A DNA stretch of 64,000 bases from Cognatitamlana sp035818475 (GTDB lineage: Bacteria; Bacteroidota; Bacteroidia; Flavobacteriales; Flavobacteriaceae): positions 310,001-374,000 of the forward strand of contig NZ_JAYMGV010000002.1 in assembly GCF_035818475.1 (NCBI RefSeq), written 5' to 3'. The notes below the pieces were generated by a model, which was not told where the DNA came from, did not search any database, and saw only the letters and a list, made by a program, of their open reading frames with translations. Positions 54,708-63,743 of this stretch are shown in pieces (position 1 is the stretch's first letter; each line of letters opens with the position of its first letter). The translations under genes and the position numbers were made by a program.

Positions 54708-55252
54708 TGGATGATTTTGAAAAACATATAAGAGAAAACAAATCCGCATTTGAGGAATATAAGGCCGACAAGAGTAAACTTTGGGCCAATATTGAGTCGA
54801 AATTAGAGAAACCGGAGCCTGAGATTAAAGTAATAAAGCTCTGGAACCGTAAAATGCTTAAAGTAGTAGCTGTGATTATAATAGCGCTCGGCCTGTTTTC
54901 GGTTATACAGTTTATGAATTTTGAAGAGACACATCAAAAAAACAGTATAGCTACTCAAGAGCTGAATGATATTGATGCACATTATAAAGGCCTGATTGCT
55001 TATCAGGTAAAGTTGGTTAATAAAAGTTCACAATTAACAGACAAACAAAAAAAAGAATTTCTCTCTTTTATAGATGACCTGGATATAGAATATAAATCGT
55101 TAAAACTTGAATTGAACAAAAACCTAAATAACGAACGTGTTTTGGAAGCCATTGTGGTTAATTACAAAAAAAGAATTGAATTAATAGAGAATTTATTAAG
55201 GCAAATTAATACTTCTAAAAAAACAGATGATAAGGATGTGTACATTTTATAA
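54704..55252 (+). CDS. probable anti-sigma factor, single-pass membrane protein
   Basis: 182 residues. A short charged N-terminus (FEKHIRENKSAFEEYKADKS) precedes one membrane helix (VVAVIIIALGLFSVIQF, about 54-70) and a helical, charged periplasmic part (QLTDKQKKEFLSFIDDLDIE). The layout, a cytoplasmic helix, one helix through the membrane and a periplasmic coil, is that of short anti-sigma factors in Bacteroidota. Overlap with the sigma gene and the following adhesin gene supports this. No ZAS zinc motif is present. Confidence 0.75.
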   Translation: MMDDFEKHIRENKSAFEEYKADKSKLWANIESKLEKPEPEIKVIKLWNRKMLKVVAVIIIALGLFSVIQFMNFEETHQKNSIATQELNDIDAHYKGLIAYQVKLVNKSSQLTDKQKKEFLSFIDDLDIEYKSLKLELNKNLNNERVLEAIVVNYKKRIELIENLLRQINTSKKTDDKDVYIL

Positions 55253-56318
55253 ATATATAGTAATACTCTCCATAATTTTTAGTGGATTTGCTATACATGG
55301 TCAGGAAACCTTAACCAAGCAAATAGATAAGACTTTTGATATGACCAATACCGGAGAATTATTGTTGGATAATAAATATGGTGACGTATCATTTACCGGG
55401 TGGGATAAAAATAAAATTGTTATTACTGCTAACATAAAAGTAACGCATAAGAAAAGAGATCATGCTAAAACGCTTTTAAACCGTATAGAGGTTGAATCTA
55501 AAAGCGCAGGAGACTTTTTAAGCATAACCTCAATAATTTCAGAAAAGAACAGTAACTTTTTTTCCAGATATTTTAACAAGGTAAATCCTTTTGAGTTTGA
55601 TAAGAGTAATGTGGACATAAACTACACTGTATATTTACCCATCAATGCTGAAATTGAAATCATAAATAAATTTGGTAATGTGGTTATAGACAATTGGACA
55701 GGTAAATTAAAAGCAAATATTGAGCATGGAGACCTATGGGTTAATGACACTATAAGCAATGCAAAAATCACCATGAAGTTTGGGAAGTTACGGGGGAAAT
55801 CTATGACCTATAGCACTGTTAATTTAAAAAACGGAGGTATTAATATCAAACAATCTAAAGTCTTATTATTAAATACAAGTGGCGTTAGCATAGATTTGGG
55901 TAAGGTGACCGATTTAGAAATCATATCCAGTAAAGATAACATTACAATTCAGGAGGTCGGTCGTATCAAAGGGCAGCTTGAATACTCTAATGCTAAAATT
56001 GAAGCTCTTGAAGATACTATTAATCTTAGTATGAGTGTTGCAGAGCTTTGGGTTTCAAAAATTTTAAATACCAATCCTGAAGTTAATATTGATCAGGAGT
56101 CATCAGATATTCATATTGATATTTCTGACTTATCGTTTAAGTTTGAAGCTACTCTGGAGCAGGGACTGTTGAGGCTACCAAAAACAGTATCTAACCTTGA
56201 AAATATTGTCATTGATAAAGGCAAAAGAATTAGAAAAATAAAAGGATTATACGGAGCTTCAACTTCCGGGATTTTCAACTTTCAAGGCAGGAAGGGCATT
56301 ATAGTTTTGGATGATTAA
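55236..56318 (+). CDS. exported adhesin-like protein (DUF4097 type)
   Basis: 360 residues with a signal peptide (to about IHGQE). The mature part is a repetitive right-handed beta solenoid: NTGELLLDNKYGDVSFTGWD, INKFGNVVIDNWTGKLKANI, GDLWVNDTISNAKITMKFGK. This fits DUF4097 'putative adhesin' proteins. It overlaps the anti-sigma gene and completes the sigma/anti-sigma/adhesin module. Its role may be envelope-stress sensing. ATG at 55227 is an alternative start three codons upstream. Confidence 0.8.
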   Translation: MCTFYKYIVILSIIFSGFAIHGQETLTKQIDKTFDMTNTGELLLDNKYGDVSFTGWDKNKIVITANIKVTHKKRDHAKTLLNRIEVESKSAGDFLSITSIISEKNSNFFSRYFNKVNPFEFDKSNVDINYTVYLPINAEIEIINKFGNVVIDNWTGKLKANIEHGDLWVNDTISNAKITMKFGKLRGKSMTYSTVNLKNGGINIKQSKVLLLNTSGVSIDLGKVTDLEIISSKDNITIQEVGRIKGQLEYSNAKIEALEDTINLSMSVAELWVSKILNTNPEVNIDQESSDIHIDISDLSFKFEATLEQGLLRLPKTVSNLENIVIDKGKRIRKIKGLYGASTSGIFNFQGRKGIIVLDD

Positions 56319-56460
56319 ATGTACGTTATGGAAAATCTATTACAAAACCTCTGTTTTCCCTTCCCTATGAAAAACAACATAAAAAGTCAAATAAAAATAT
56401 ATGCAACCTATTTAAAGTCAGGTTGTCTATACCAATAACAATGGTCTATAAATATTTAAG

Positions 56461-57120
56461 ATGAAACATTTTAATTACATTTTACTATTCGTGTGTATTA
56501 GTGTGGTACATAGCTTAAACGCTCAAGATTATATTGAATTTAACGATAGAAAAAACACTGTCCATGGCGTTTACATGGGGCTTGCTTTTCACTATGGAAA
56601 AATAAGTAAAAAAGAGACTTTTAGTTCTAGTTTTAAGATAGCCTATGTGGCAAATCAGCAATTTGAAGTTGGATTTGTTGGTGTCGGTTTTTATTCTGAT
56701 TTAAATGATCAAGGCTTTGGGTTTAACGATAAAGACCTAGGTGGAGGTTATGGTGGGTTACATTTAGAACCTATCTTTTTTAGTAAATCAAAAATTAACC
56801 TATCTGTCCCGGTACTTATTGGAGGTGGAGCTGTTGGTTTGGTTAGAGGTGATATTGATTCGGGTGAATGGGAAGATGATGACTGGCAGCCTGTCTTTGT
56901 TTTTGAACCCGGCATTAATGCCTTGTATAACATTTCCAGGTACATTCAATTTGAGGCCGGTTTTAAATACAGGTTTTCCAGTAGAATTAATATACAACCA
57001 GATTATAATTTAACCAGAATAAATGGCTTTTCTATTGGCCTGGGAATTAAAGTTGGGGTGTTTAACATGGGGAGAAACCGATATAAAAAACATTTAAAAA
57101 ATGAAGAATCAAAAGAATAG
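56461..57120 (+). CDS. outer membrane beta-barrel-like protein
   Basis: 219 residues with a signal peptide (to about LNAQD). The remainder alternates short hydrophobic strands with Gly turns (VYMGLAFHYGKISKKE, QQFEVGFVGVGFYSDLNDQ, LSVPVLIGGGAVGLVRGDID, FEAGFKYRFSS), typical of small outer membrane barrels. I do not recognise a named family. It follows the adhesin gene after 142 bp on the same strand and may be part of the same regulon. The stop TAG is followed by an overlapping small frame. Confidence 0.72.
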   Translation: MKHFNYILLFVCISVVHSLNAQDYIEFNDRKNTVHGVYMGLAFHYGKISKKETFSSSFKIAYVANQQFEVGFVGVGFYSDLNDQGFGFNDKDLGGGYGGLHLEPIFFSKSKINLSVPVLIGGGAVGLVRGDIDSGEWEDDDWQPVFVFEPGINALYNISRYIQFEAGFKYRFSSRINIQPDYNLTRINGFSIGLGIKVGVFNMGRNRYKKHLKNEESKE

Positions 57121-57259
57121 TAAGAAACTAAATGCCATACGGGTTGTTTCAAAAAACAACCAGGTGTTTGTAAAATCAAATACTGAGCTAAATGAGTGGT
57201 ACCCTATAAACTTTCAATGGATTCCAGTTATACAGCTAAACAAAAGTTTGAACCCTTAA
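57101..57259 (+). CDS. possible small protein overlapping the barrel gene end
   Basis: 52 codons beginning MKNQKNSKKLNAIRVVSKNN and containing NEWYPINFQWIPVIQLNK. It begins 20 bases inside the end of the upstream gene in another frame. The Lys-rich start and Trp-Tyr content are protein-like, but I know no homologue and translation is unproven. Confidence 0.35.
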   Translation: MKNQKNSKKLNAIRVVSKNNQVFVKSNTELNEWYPINFQWIPVIQLNKSLNP

Positions 57260-57305
57260 ACCACAAATTAAAGCAAACACATTACATATATGCTAAATGA
57301 CTTAT

Positions 57306-58220
57306 TTAACGTCCTTGTGCTCTGGGTCTGAATTTTCGTTTTGAATTTATAAAATAAACACCAGTTAATAGTATAATTGCAGCAACTATAGATTGTAAAG
57401 AAATATACTCGTTTAATACCCACCATCCCAAAATTAAAGCAATTATAGGATTTACATAGGTTGAAGTAGCTACCTGTTCTGGAGAAACCGTTTTTAAAAG
57501 ATAGTTAAATGCGGTAAAAGCAATAATACTTCCAAAGAGGATTAAGCCTAACATAGACCATTGCACCGGATCAGACCATTGAGAAGGTAGAGACCATGGT
57601 TCGTTCAGAACCAAACTTATTATTCCCAACATGATACTGCCGGTAAACATCTGATAGCCGGTATTAACAAAATGATTTGATGGTAAGTCTGCTTTCCCAA
57701 CAAAAATACTGGCATAAGCCCAGCTGATCATACAAGCAAAAATAGTAACCATTCCAACTACCTGCCCTTCCTGACTAATAATTTCTTTTTGGCTTGTCAA
57801 CAAAAAGATCCCTACAAACCCTAATACCACTCCTATATATGACATCAGAGATATCTTTTTCCCATGAAGTATTCGCATTAAAATTAGGACTACTAATGGT
57901 TGTGCTGAAATTTCTAATGCAGCAAAACCACTATCAACATACTTTAAGGCCCAAACAACTACACCATTGCCAAAGGTTAAAAATAAAAATCCGGCTATTA
58001 CAGTATTTTTTAATTGCTTTGAGGTAATACTAAGGTCTATTTTTAAAATTTTAGCAATTATAAAGATTAATATACTAGCTATAAAAAATCTAATAGACGC
58101 CAGAAAGAACGGAGGTAATTCTGTAACAGCAACCTTGTTTAATAAATAAGTAGAGCCCCAAATAACATATATAGCGAAGAATGCTAAAATGATAAGAAGT
58201 GTTTTTTTAGAAATGCTCAT
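57306..58220 (-). CDS. EamA/DMT family transporter (RhaT-like)
   Basis: 304 residues with ten predicted membrane helices arranged as two EamA repeats. ILAFFAIYVIWGSTYLLNKV and the Pro-rich loop VTELPPFFLASIRFFIA mark repeat one, and YVNPIIALILGWWVLNEYIS repeat two. DMT proteins export metabolites such as amino acids or nucleotide sugars. The C-terminus ends in a basic tail (KRKFRPRAQGR). It is a single gene; substrate cannot be inferred. Confidence 0.9.
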   Translation of the reverse strand: MSISKKTLLIILAFFAIYVIWGSTYLLNKVAVTELPPFFLASIRFFIASILIFIIAKILKIDLSITSKQLKNTVIAGFLFLTFGNGVVVWALKYVDSGFAALEISAQPLVVLILMRILHGKKISLMSYIGVVLGFVGIFLLTSQKEIISQEGQVVGMVTIFACMISWAYASIFVGKADLPSNHFVNTGYQMFTGSIMLGIISLVLNEPWSLPSQWSDPVQWSMLGLILFGSIIAFTAFNYLLKTVSPEQVATSTYVNPIIALILGWWVLNEYISLQSIVAAIILLTGVYFINSKRKFRPRAQGR

Positions 58221-58342
58221 ATATAACTTGTAATAAATACCACACTTGGGTAGCTAAATTTATATTTTCCTTACACTTATAAGATTCATTCCTCTTTGAC
58301 CAAGTTCCAAACTACTACTTATTCAAGAGTTAAAACAGCGCT

Positions 58343-59902
58343 TTAATCTTCTGGTGGATAACCATGTATTTGCTCAAATACTTCATCAAAATTTGAACGC
58401 AAGTAAGAATTTAATTTTTTTCTGTAATCCCCTTTTAGCCATTCTACAAAATTGAAAGTACTTTTACTGATACATTTGGTGTAGCGCTGAATTCTAAAAT
58501 CTATATCGTCACCAAGTTTTTTAGCCAAGCCCAGTGCGTCATAAACATCCTCACTATTTTCAATGCATATTTTACCATGATGTTCAATGGAACGTTCTAA
58601 AACTACTTTTGAAGATTCGCCATTTCTAATAGAATCGACATAAGTTTTCTGAACATCAAAATAAACATTATCAGATTTTCCAAATTCGGCACGTAATTCA
58701 TCCGGCATTTCATACCTGAAGTTACTCTCTAAATCCTCATCACTTAAAATAGAATCTAAATAATAAGTAGGTGATTTAAATATACGTTGCCAATCTAAAT
58801 CATCTCCCCACGGACCAAAACGATGAAAATTATTTCCCAGATCAATAACAGAAAATGTTTTTTTGTTTTTTAAAATACGCGAACCACGGCCAATCATCTG
58901 ATAATACAGGGTTAACGATTTGGTTGCCCTATTTAAAATAATACTTTCTACTGTAGGCTCATCAAAACCTGTTGTTAAAATACTTACAGAGGTTAAAATG
59001 GCATCTGGTGTATTTTTAAACCATTTAAGAATTAAAGCTCTTTCTTTTTTTGTATTGGTGTTATCTAAATGTGCAATTTTATAACCGGCTCTTCTAAAGG
59101 TATCATATACATGCAACGAAGTATTAATACCATTATTAAAAATTAAGGTTTTCTTACCTTTAGAGCGTTCTTCATAAGCTTGTAAAAGCTTAGTTAACAT
59201 GTCATTATCTGTATATAGGTCTTCAGATGATTTAACAGTATAATCACCATTAGCACCAACAACCAATGATGTTAAGCCTACATTGTAGGTAAACATTTCT
59301 GCACGTGCTAAAAAGCCGTTTTCAATTAATGATTCTATACTTTCGCCAACAATCAACTCATCATAATTGTCTGTCATTGGCAGCTCAATACTAGAACTTA
59401 ATGGTGTTGCAGTAACCCCCAGAATAAACGACTGGCTAAAGAACTTAAACAGTTTTGTAAAAGAATTATAATGCGCCTCATCAATAATTACCAGGCCTAT
59501 ATCTGAAATATCAAGTTTGTCATCATTTAACCTATTGTTTAAGGTTTCAACCATAGCGACAAAACAACTGTATTCTGCCTGGTCACTTAAATCTGCTTTG
59601 CTATCAACAACCTTGTTGTGTACACCAAATTCTGTAAGCATATTTGATGTTTGCCTACATAGCTCAATTCGATGTGTCATCACTAATACCTTTTTTTTGT
59701 GATGTTTAAGGTATTGTCTCACTATTTCAGAAAAAATAACTGTTTTACCCCCTCCTGTAGGAAGTTGATATAAAAGGTGATAATCTGAAGGTGACTCTTC
59801 AAAAGCCTTAAATATTTTATTTATAGCACCTTTTTGATAACTGTATAAATCTTTACCTTCTTTTCTTTCCTCTAATTCTAACTCTGCTTTTGTTATAGAC
59901 AT
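58343..59902 (-). CDS. DEAD/DEAH-box superfamily 2 helicase
   Basis: 519 residues: Q-like start LYSYQKGAINKIFKAF, Walker A LPTGGGKTVIF (near 46), motif II VIIDEAHYNSF (near 139), motif III GVTATPLSS, motif V TSVSILTTGFDEPTVESI and motif VI YYQMIGRGSRIL. This is the SSL2/type III restriction-like helicase group widespread in Bacteroidota. The C-terminal 150 residues have no nuclease motif. No methylase or restriction subunit is adjacent, so a restriction role is unsupported. It is divergent from the sulfatase gene. Confidence 0.92.
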   Translation of the reverse strand: MSITKAELELEERKEGKDLYSYQKGAINKIFKAFEESPSDYHLLYQLPTGGGKTVIFSEIVRQYLKHHKKKVLVMTHRIELCRQTSNMLTEFGVHNKVVDSKADLSDQAEYSCFVAMVETLNNRLNDDKLDISDIGLVIIDEAHYNSFTKLFKFFSQSFILGVTATPLSSSIELPMTDNYDELIVGESIESLIENGFLARAEMFTYNVGLTSLVVGANGDYTVKSSEDLYTDNDMLTKLLQAYEERSKGKKTLIFNNGINTSLHVYDTFRRAGYKIAHLDNTNTKKERALILKWFKNTPDAILTSVSILTTGFDEPTVESIILNRATKSLTLYYQMIGRGSRILKNKKTFSVIDLGNNFHRFGPWGDDLDWQRIFKSPTYYLDSILSDEDLESNFRYEMPDELRAEFGKSDNVYFDVQKTYVDSIRNGESSKVVLERSIEHHGKICIENSEDVYDALGLAKKLGDDIDFRIQRYTKCISKSTFNFVEWLKGDYRKKLNSYLRSNFDEVFEQIHGYPPED

Positions 59903-60071
59903 ACCTGTAAATTTGCAACGTGCAAAAATAACATCTTTAAAGGGTTTATCACGTATGATTTTGAAGAAAATTATGAAAGTAATATTAACAATTTTTATAT
60001 TTAATATAAGGAGTTGCGCAAGTTATTTTTATATTCAGCATCTAAATGGTTACAGACAAATACTTAAATAT

Positions 60072-61382
60072 ATGAAACTTAGCTCCCTACTTATTTTCAC
60101 GTTACTTTTTATAACGGCCTGTAGTAATGAATCTGAACCCATTTCTGATCCGGTTGATGATAATGAAGTTGTAGATGATACTCCCCAACAACCAAATATA
60201 TTACTAATTATTGCAGACGACATGGGGCTAGATGCATGCCCCGGTTATCCTATTGGTTCAATTAAACCCAATATGCCTAACCTTAAGAAATTAATGGATA
60301 CCGGTGTAAAGTTTACAAATGTATGGTCTAATCCAACCTGTTCACCTACAAGAGCCGGAATTTTAACCGGAAAGTACGGATTAAGAACAGGTGTTTTACA
60401 AGCTGGTAATAATTTATCAACTTCTGAAACCTCATTACAAAGTTATATTAACACAAAAACAAATAGCACGTATAGTCAGGCAATTATAGGTAAATGGCAT
60501 TTGTCAAATAATGCCAGTCATCCCAATAATATGGGAATACCCCATTATGTCGGATTATTAGGTGGGTCTGTACAATCCTATTATAACTGGACCTTAACTG
60601 AAAACGGACAACAATCAAATTCAACAGCATACACAACTACCAAATTCACCGATTTGGCTATAGATTGGATAGGGCAACAGTCAAAACCCTGGTTTTTATG
60701 GTTAGCATATAACGCACCACATACTCCGTTTCATTTACCTCCGGCCAATTTACACTTTCAGGGTGCTTTGGCCTCAGACCAAGCTAGTATAGATGCTAAC
60801 CCACTTCCCTATTATATGGCTGCACTTGAAGCTTTGGATACAGAAATGGGAAGATTAATAAATTCTATGACTGATGAAGAAAAGGAAAATACAATAGTCA
60901 TTTTTATTGGTGATAACGGGACACCTAATCAAGTAGCACAGGAATACAACTCCAGACGTGTAAAAGGCACGGTTTATCAAGGTGGTGTTAATGTTCCTAT
61001 GATAGTTTCCGGTAAGGATGTTATACGAATAAACGATACTGAAAATGCCTTGATTAATTCTACTGATTTATTTGCAACTATTGCAAATTTGGCAGGAGTT
61101 AATACTTTAGAGATTAATGATAGTCAAAGTTTTAAAGCCTTATTGAAAGATACAGATACTTCAAAGCGCAATTATATATATACTGAAAATAGTGATTATA
61201 CCATCCGAAATGCTACACACAAATATATATTGTTTGATGACGGCACCGAGGCTCTGTTCAATCTAAGCAGTAACCCTTTTGAAAACCCTAACTTACTCAA
61301 TGCTACGCAGCTCCCATTAAGCAGTGCAAATGCCTTAATAAAATCAGAACTAACAGCTAAGGCTTTAGAAATTAGAAATTGA
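60072..61382 (+). CDS. lipoprotein sulfatase (type I, formylglycine-dependent)
   Basis: 436 residues. Lipobox FITAC near residue 17, then the sulfatase fold: NILLIIADDMGLDACPG (metal-binding Asp pair), FGly motif NPTCSPTRAGILTGKYG (C-S-P-T-R, about residue 95), GKWHLSNN and later IVIFIGDNGTPNQV (Asp-Asn metal ligands). It hydrolyses sulfate esters, probably from marine polysaccharides, at the cell surface or periplasm. Activation needs a sulfatase-maturing enzyme not in the window. I start at MKLSSLLIFT because it gives a clean lipoprotein signal; the upstream 53 codons are untypical. Confidence 0.92.
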   Translation: MKLSSLLIFTLLFITACSNESEPISDPVDDNEVVDDTPQQPNILLIIADDMGLDACPGYPIGSIKPNMPNLKKLMDTGVKFTNVWSNPTCSPTRAGILTGKYGLRTGVLQAGNNLSTSETSLQSYINTKTNSTYSQAIIGKWHLSNNASHPNNMGIPHYVGLLGGSVQSYYNWTLTENGQQSNSTAYTTTKFTDLAIDWIGQQSKPWFLWLAYNAPHTPFHLPPANLHFQGALASDQASIDANPLPYYMAALEALDTEMGRLINSMTDEEKENTIVIFIGDNGTPNQVAQEYNSRRVKGTVYQGGVNVPMIVSGKDVIRINDTENALINSTDLFATIANLAGVNTLEINDSQSFKALLKDTDTSKRNYIYTENSDYTIRNATHKYILFDDGTEALFNLSSNPFENPNLLNATQLPLSSANALIKSELTAKALEIRN

Positions 61383-61457
61383 TATATTTCACAAAACACC
61401 CTTTAAATAATAAAGTAATTTCTATTTTTACTTCATAAAAATTCAATATTGGGTAAT

Positions 61458-62471
61458 ATGCAGATTAATGATAAATCCGAAGTACAAAGTTATTTAGCTG
61501 ATTCTCAAAGATACGATTCCATGACCTATAACAGAACCGGTAAAAGTGGTGTGCTATTACCCGCAATGTCTATTGGATTATGGCATAATTTTGGTTTTGT
61601 TGATCCCATTCAAAATGGACGGGAGATTTTAAGAACAGCATTTGATTTAGGAATTACACATTTTGACCTTGCAAATAATTATGGGCCTCCATACGGTTCT
61701 GCTGAAGAAAATTTTGGGACTCTGTTAAAAAGAGACTTTAAGCCTTATAGAGATGAATTATTTATTGCCACAAAGGCTGGTTATGATATGTGGCCGGGGC
61801 CATATGGGAATTTAGGGTCCAGAAAATATTTAATTTCAAGTTTAGATCAAAGCTTGAAGCGTATGGGCTTAGATTATGTAGATATATTTTATCATCACAG
61901 GCCAGATCCGGATACGCCTCTAGAAGAGACCATGGGGGCATTGGCAGACATCGTTCGTCAAGGCAAAGCATTATATGTAGGTATTTCTAATTATGAACCA
62001 AAAGAAACACAAAAAGCCGCAGAGATCCTTAAAGAATTAAACGTTCCCTTTATTCTACACCAAGCCAGATATTCTATGCTAGACCGTTGGGTTGAAGATG
62101 CGCTTTTAGATACACTTGAGCAAAATGGTGTGGGGTGTATTGCTTTTTCGCCATTGGCACAGGGCATGCTAACCGATAAATATATAAACGGTATTCCTGA
62201 AAACTCAAGAGCAGCTAAAGATTTAACCTATTTAAATTCAGAAACCGTATCCAGTAATTTAGAAAAAATTCAAGCGCTGAATAAAATAGCTCAAGAACGC
62301 GGGCAAAAATTATCTCAAATGGCTATAGCCTGGATATTAAGACAACCACAAGTAGCATCTGTTTTAGTTGGAGCAAGTTCTTCCAATCAATTAAAAGAAA
62401 ATGTAAAAGCTCTTGATAATTTAAATTTTACAGAGGACGAATTGAATATAATAGAAAAAATTATTTCTTAA
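61458..62471 (+). CDS. aldo/keto reductase (YghZ-like)
   Basis: 337 residues of the aldo/keto reductase superfamily, NADPH-dependent TIM barrels. THFDLANNYGPPYGSAEENF (catalytic Asp and Tyr region), FIATKAGYDMWPGPYG (Lys), DYVDIFYHHRPDPDTPLEET (His) and the late YSMLDRWVEDAL and VASVLVGASSSNQLKEN are all diagnostic. The last block is the cofactor pocket of YghZ/Gpr proteins, which reduce methylglyoxal or act on sugar aldehydes. ATG at 61458 is preferred to a TTG nine bases upstream. It follows the sulfatase gene by 75 bp and may be co-regulated. Confidence 0.94.
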   Translation: MQINDKSEVQSYLADSQRYDSMTYNRTGKSGVLLPAMSIGLWHNFGFVDPIQNGREILRTAFDLGITHFDLANNYGPPYGSAEENFGTLLKRDFKPYRDELFIATKAGYDMWPGPYGNLGSRKYLISSLDQSLKRMGLDYVDIFYHHRPDPDTPLEETMGALADIVRQGKALYVGISNYEPKETQKAAEILKELNVPFILHQARYSMLDRWVEDALLDTLEQNGVGCIAFSPLAQGMLTDKYINGIPENSRAAKDLTYLNSETVSSNLEKIQALNKIAQERGQKLSQMAIAWILRQPQVASVLVGASSSNQLKENVKALDNLNFTEDELNIIEKIIS

Positions 62472-62478
62472 CCCGGAA

Positions 62479-63147
62479 TTACTCTTTAACAACAATAACA
62501 GTAGCTTTTACCCCTGTAGAAAGATTCCATCTATTATGGGTAACAATAAGCCCGGCATCATCAACAACTTTAAACTCTGCGGTGTTAGGTCCGGATTCTC
62601 CCTGATTCAATGCCACAAAATCTATCTTGTTAAATCCGGGTTTTAAATCCAGTTTAAACCCTTTAAAACCACCTGATAAAAAAACTCTGGCATGTATTAT
62701 GTCATCATTTACCCGTACTTGAATAATATCACCATCAACATAACCATGATCTCTGTAGACCACATTTACATATTCTGAATTACTTTTAAAATCACCAAAA
62801 TATTGATCAGTTAAACTGCCATTTCTCATTTCAATTTCTTTCTTGCTTAGCTTGATATCCTCGAGCTCATCATTTAATTCTTTTTCATAAAGCTCTCCGG
62901 GGTTACCAAAACGTTCTTTAGGAAACATTGAAAATTCCTTTTTAGGAAATTCTAATGTTTCTAGAGTTTTAGGCATATTTAATCCTATATTATTATCTGA
63001 ACGATTTATTGGTAATTTAGGCTTTGCTTCAGGGTCTTCTTTTGTAGTTACCGCAGGAATACTGATAGATTTATTTTTACTATCAACCTGTGAGAAAGCA
63101 GATAGCGAAAACAACGCTAAAAAACTATATAAAATAAAAGGTCTCAT
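62479..63147 (-). CDS. hypothetical secreted protein
   Basis: 222 residues with a signal peptide (SFLALFSLSAFSQ). A Pro/Lys-rich spacer (ITKE/TTKEDPEAKPKLPINR) leads to a conserved-looking domain (NGSLTDQYFGDFKSNSEYVN ... DHGYVDGDIIQVRVNDDIIH ... LDLKPGFNKIDFVALNQGES ... NTAEFKVVDDAGLIV). This resembles exported, PKD/beta-sandwich-like proteins of flavobacteria whose function is unknown. It ends seven bases from the end of the reductase gene. I start at MRPFILYSFL, 12 codons inside the longest frame, for the signal peptide. Confidence 0.75.
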   Translation of the reverse strand: MRPFILYSFLALFSLSAFSQVDSKNKSISIPAVTTKEDPEAKPKLPINRSDNNIGLNMPKTLETLEFPKKEFSMFPKERFGNPGELYEKELNDELEDIKLSKKEIEMRNGSLTDQYFGDFKSNSEYVNVVYRDHGYVDGDIIQVRVNDDIIHARVFLSGGFKGFKLDLKPGFNKIDFVALNQGESGPNTAEFKVVDDAGLIVTHNRWNLSTGVKATVIVVKE

Positions 63148-63344
63148 TAATCTTCTATTATTTATAACTAAGTTTTGAGGCATAATTAGTCACAAAGATA
63201 TTTTTTTCTTTGGAAAACCACCCTTTAACTTTAAGGTTTTAATACCTGTTTAACAATAATCATTCCTAAATAGAGTATATCATCGGTTTTTTTGATAATA
63301 CAGCTTCTCTCCTATTCTAAAAGTGTTAAAGTTTGTTAATTTAC

Positions 63345-63363
63345 TACTATGTGATGCATAGTA
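63345..63363. promoter_or_regulatory. perfect inverted repeat upstream of the peptide array
   Basis: TACTATG-TGATG-CATAGTA has 7 bp arms and a five-base centre. It lies about 90 bp before the first peptide gene, where a promoter or operator would be expected. It could bind a dimeric regulator. Confidence 0.45.
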
Positions 63364-63449
63364 CTGTAACAAAATTCATTTACTGTCGTCTATCCAGTAT
63401 AATCAATCAAAAACAACAGTTATAATTTAATCAATTAAAAAATAGAATT

Positions 63450-63536
63450 ATGAGAACTTTAGACAACAATCAATTATCAGGAACTTTAAACAGAACTAAA
63501 AGTCATCAGTGGAACACTAAAAGGCGCTATAGATAA
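63450..63536 (+). CDS. 28-residue peptide, copy 1 of the tandem array
   Basis: MRTLDNNQLSGTLNRTKSHQ followed by WNTKRRYR and TAA. It differs from copy 2 at three residues (D5N, R15G, H19Y). The C-terminal WNTKRRYR is identical in all three copies. I do not recognise the peptide. It has no signal peptide or hydrophobic core and is strongly basic, with an N-terminal half rich in Asn, Thr and Leu. It could be a precursor peptide, an antimicrobial or signalling peptide, or a leader. Its upstream region lacks the CTTTCATCAATCAA element that precedes copies 2 to 4. Confidence 0.6.
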   Translation: MRTLDNNQLSGTLNRTKSHQWNTKRRYR

Positions 63537-63599
63537 ATAGTGTAAGTATAACAGAAATTAACCTTTCATCAATCAAAATCAAAATCAAAATCAAAAATT

Positions 63600-63686
63600 A
63601 TGAGAACTTTAAACAACAATCAATTATCAGGAACTTTAAACGGAACTAAAAGTTACCAATGGAACACTAAAAGACGCTATAGATAA
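63600..63686 (+). CDS. 28-residue peptide, copy 2 of the tandem array
   Basis: MRTLNNNQLSGTLNGTKSYQ followed by WNTKRRYR and TAA. Relative to copy 1, the C-terminal block differs only by synonymous codons (CAG/CAA, AGG/AGA). Preceded by CTTTCATCAATCAA at 63563-63576 and four AATCAA-type hexamers. Same considerations as copy 1. Confidence 0.65.
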   Translation: MRTLNNNQLSGTLNGTKSYQWNTKRRYR

Positions 63687-63743
63687 GTAGTGTAAGTATA
63701 ACAGGAATTAACCTTTCATCAATCAAAATCAAAATCAAAAATT

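Noticed and set aside
58343..59902. Helicase subunit of a restriction system
   Set aside because: No methyltransferase or specificity gene lies beside it and the neighbours are a transporter and a sulfatase.
60072..62471. Polysaccharide utilisation locus
   Set aside because: No SusC/SusD pair, glycoside hydrolase or polysaccharide lyase is present; a sulfatase and a reductase alone are not enough.
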